Below, piece by piece: positions 62,979-64,000 of a stretch of 64,000 nucleotides of DNA. The notes beneath the pieces were generated by a model that saw only the letters and a list, made by a program, of their open reading frames with translations, did no database searches and was not told the origin of the DNA. Location of the stretch: positions 1 to 64,000 of the forward strand of contig NZ_CAMVDO010000010.1 in NCBI RefSeq assembly GCF_947166265.1. The letters are read 5' to 3'. The translations under genes were made by a program, and so were the position numbers. Every line of letters starts with the position of its first letter. Within the stretch, counting starts at the first letter, position 1. The stretch comes from an uncultured Fibrobacter sp. (GTDB taxonomy: Bacteria; Fibrobacterota; Fibrobacteria; Fibrobacterales; Fibrobacteraceae).

Positions 62979-62994
62979 TGCAAAATCCGTGCCA
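62979..62994 (-). promoter_or_regulatory. Sigma-54 (-24/-12) promoter of gltBD
   Basis: Minus strand TGGCACG (62994-62988), N4 GATT, TTGCA (62983-62979): an exact fit to the TGGCACG-N4-TTGCW consensus. It lies 37-52 nt before the gltB ATG, leaving a leader of about 27 nt with AAGGAT as ribosome binding site. Confidence 0.85.
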
Positions 62995-63193
62995 AATGGA
63001 CAAAACCACCCGTCAATTATTGAAAAAGCGGTCAAAAATGTAAAACAAAAGCTGAATTGCAAAATTCAGCCAAATTTCAAATTTCAAAAAATGTAAAGAA
63101 TTACGTTTGATTTACAAATTTCGTAAACGATGAAAGGGAGAAGACTCTCCCTCACTCCAGCCACGGCTCAGCCTGCTCCGCACGCAAACATGG

Positions 63194-63337
63194 CCTCAGC
63201 CTTCGGCTGATGAATGTTCGCTTAGCGGCCAGGCAATCGCCGCGTCTGCCGTTACCCTCTCGCCTAGGGGGCCCACCCCCTAAGACCCCGTAAACGAGAG
63301 TCACAACCACGCTCGCATGGCAATGAGCGAGCGTCAT
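63194..63337. repeat. Repeat cluster upstream of gltB
   Basis: The TCAGCCTTCGGCTGATGAAT unit is a near copy in inverted orientation of 31269-31300 (about two mismatches over 31 nt). It is followed by two hairpins. GACTCTC (63150) and GAGAGTC (63296) mark the outer ends. Confidence 0.6.
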
Positions 63338-63394
63338 GGATTTCTGCAAAACTCACAAAGGTCCCTGAGTGGTAACAAACACACCAACCGATAA

Positions 63395-63423
63395 GGTCCC
63401 TGAGCCTGCCGAAGGGCCTTATT
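63395..63423. repeat. Palindromic repeat overlapping the feoB stop codon
   Basis: GGTCCCTGAGCCTGCCGAAG unit runs into the TAA of feoB (63421-63419), so the last feoB codons abut the repeat. Confidence 0.65.
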
Positions 63424-64000
63424 CGAACACTTTCTTTTTGCGTTGGTCGCGGCCGATGGCGATAAGCGCGACGACCACTCCGGCGAGGAGTACCACCGAG
63501 GTCAAAATCAACGCGACGGAATGTCCGCAGGTCACCTGAAAGAACAACACCGATAAACTCCAGCCGATGACCGTCTGGAGCACCATCATGAGCGTTCCGT
63601 AAAAACGCCCAAGTTCGCGAAAGGCGGTTCCCATGGCGGCAAGGCACGGCACATAGAGCAATATAAACAGCAGGTAGGCCAGCACCTGGAAACGCCCCAG
63701 GTTGAAATGCGCCTGCATCGTCTTGTACGCGCCTTCGTTTCCGGCACCTTCAGATTCTTCAATCGCAGCTTTGACGCCCAGCGGGTTCGCGATCGAGGTA
63801 AAGACTTCTACAAGATTCGTGGGAACACTCACGAGAGCGTCTTTTACCGTCGATTTCAGGCTAAACGACGATTCAGGTCCCTGAGCTTGTCGAAGGGCCG
63901 CGTTCTCTTCAGTAACAGCACCGTCCGTCCCCTCAATGGCATACAGCGAATTGAGCGTTCCGACAATAGCCTCCTTCGCAAAGAGTCCCGTAAAGAGCGC
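63419..64000 (-). CDS. feoB: Ferrous iron transporter FeoB, C-terminal part
   Basis: The frame is open from the window edge (codon boundary at 64000) to the TAA at 63419; a shorter reading from 63832 is only an internal Met. The visible part begins ALFTGLFAKEAIVGTLNSLYA, the conserved late FeoB membrane segment, and includes FQVLAYLLFILLYVPCLAAMG and VIGWSLSVLFFQVT. The N-terminal G domain lies outside. The residues ALRQAQGPESS (from 63903 down) are encoded by a dispersed palindromic repeat lying in frame in a loop. Confidence 0.88.
   Translation of the reverse strand, partial: ALFTGLFAKEAIVGTLNSLYAIEGTDGAVTEENAALRQAQGPESSFSLKSTVKDALVSVPTNLVEVFTSIANPLGVKAAIEESEGAGNEGAYKTMQAHFNLGRFQVLAYLLFILLYVPCLAAMGTAFRELGRFYGTLMMVLQTVIGWSLSVLFFQVTCGHSVALILTSVVLLAGVVVALIAIGRDQRKKKVFE
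63876..63899. repeat. Dispersed palindromic repeat inside feoB
   Basis: GGTCCCTGAGCTTGTCGAAG plus GGCC. It matches the intergenic units at 2500-2520 and 63395-63419 and keeps the feoB frame open. Confidence 0.75.

Larger units (their letters stand above)
62943..63418. other. Gene-free interval between gltB and feoB
   Basis: 476 bp without a supported gene. It holds the gltB promoter, an AT-rich stretch (63000-63130, where an enhancer-binding protein site would be expected), then dispersed repeats: a TCAGCCTTCGGCTGA unit (63194-63233), a CTCTCG / CGAGAG hairpin (63256-63299), an ACGCTCGC / GCGAGCGT inverted repeat (63312-63337) and two GGTCCCTGAG units (63360-63420). Confidence 0.7.

Noticed and set aside
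63264-63647. 127-codon minus-strand frame across the repeat cluster
   Set aside because: It overlaps the feoB frame out of phase and lies partly in repeat sequence.

Overview
The window looks like a Fibrobacter chromosome (Fibrobacterota, rumen or gut fibre degrader). The evidence is the lineage-specific protein families: two Fibrobacter major paralogous domains (TIGR02145 type) with a TIGR02147-type partner, large GLUG-repeat surface proteins, Ser-rich linkers in lipoproteins, C-terminal sorting-like domains and a secreted family 9 cellulase. Gene density is high, GC is intermediate, and there is no sign of a prophage, insertion sequence, CRISPR array or rRNA operon. Two tRNA genes are present (His-GTG and Ser-GCT).

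Layout. 0-12.6 kb is mostly housekeeping: a truncated secreted alpha/beta hydrolase, dxr, prmA, a Fic protein with an altered catalytic motif plus a small unknown gene, a PBP4-type peptidase fused to a DUF1460-like amidase, a membrane-anchored solute-binding protein, aroA, an acyl-ACP thioesterase, a ComEC-like hydrolase and a zinc-ribbon protein. 12.6-22.4 kb is the lineage-specific surface region: tRNA-His, a FISUMP lipoprotein translationally coupled to a TIGR02147 regulator, and two very large GLUG-repeat proteins. 22.6-30.7 kb carries beta, biotin-carrier and gamma-like subunits of a Na+-pumping decarboxylase, two tandem histidine-phosphatase lipoproteins and an acetyl-CoA hydrolase/CoA-transferase. 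30.8-43.6 kb has GtrA, a TSP3-repeat OmpA porin, a MacB-like ABC pair, a GH9 cellulase, KDPG aldolase, a response-regulator diguanylate cyclase, MqnA and a cytoplasmic GH5 enzyme. 43.7-51.7 kb is a minus-strand envelope/regulation cluster in the order lptC, ostA-like, lptB, rpoN, hpf, hprK, mlaD-like, dksA-like. 52.2-57 kb holds tRNA-Ser, a long class A PBP and a lipoprotein. 57-64 kb holds gltBD and the 3' part of feoB.

How the genes work together. Several themes recur: envelope building (PBP4 fusion, class A PBP, Lpt proteins, OmpA, MlaD), cellulose use (GH9 outside, GH5 inside) and succinate/propionate CoA chemistry (decarboxylase subunits and CoA-transferase). Nitrogen assimilation appears to be under sigma-54: gltB has a near-ideal -24/-12 promoter and rpoN lies 14 kb away.

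The most unusual items are: a composite module family (KGPF beta domain plus ALLAVS helical domain) shared by the FISUMP lipoprotein and the two histidine-phosphatase lipoproteins; the PBP4-DUF1460 fusion; the Fic protein with Arg for the catalytic His; an inverted repeat holding the ribosome binding site of the TIGR02147 gene; and dispersed palindromic repeats, one of which is embedded in frame in feoB.
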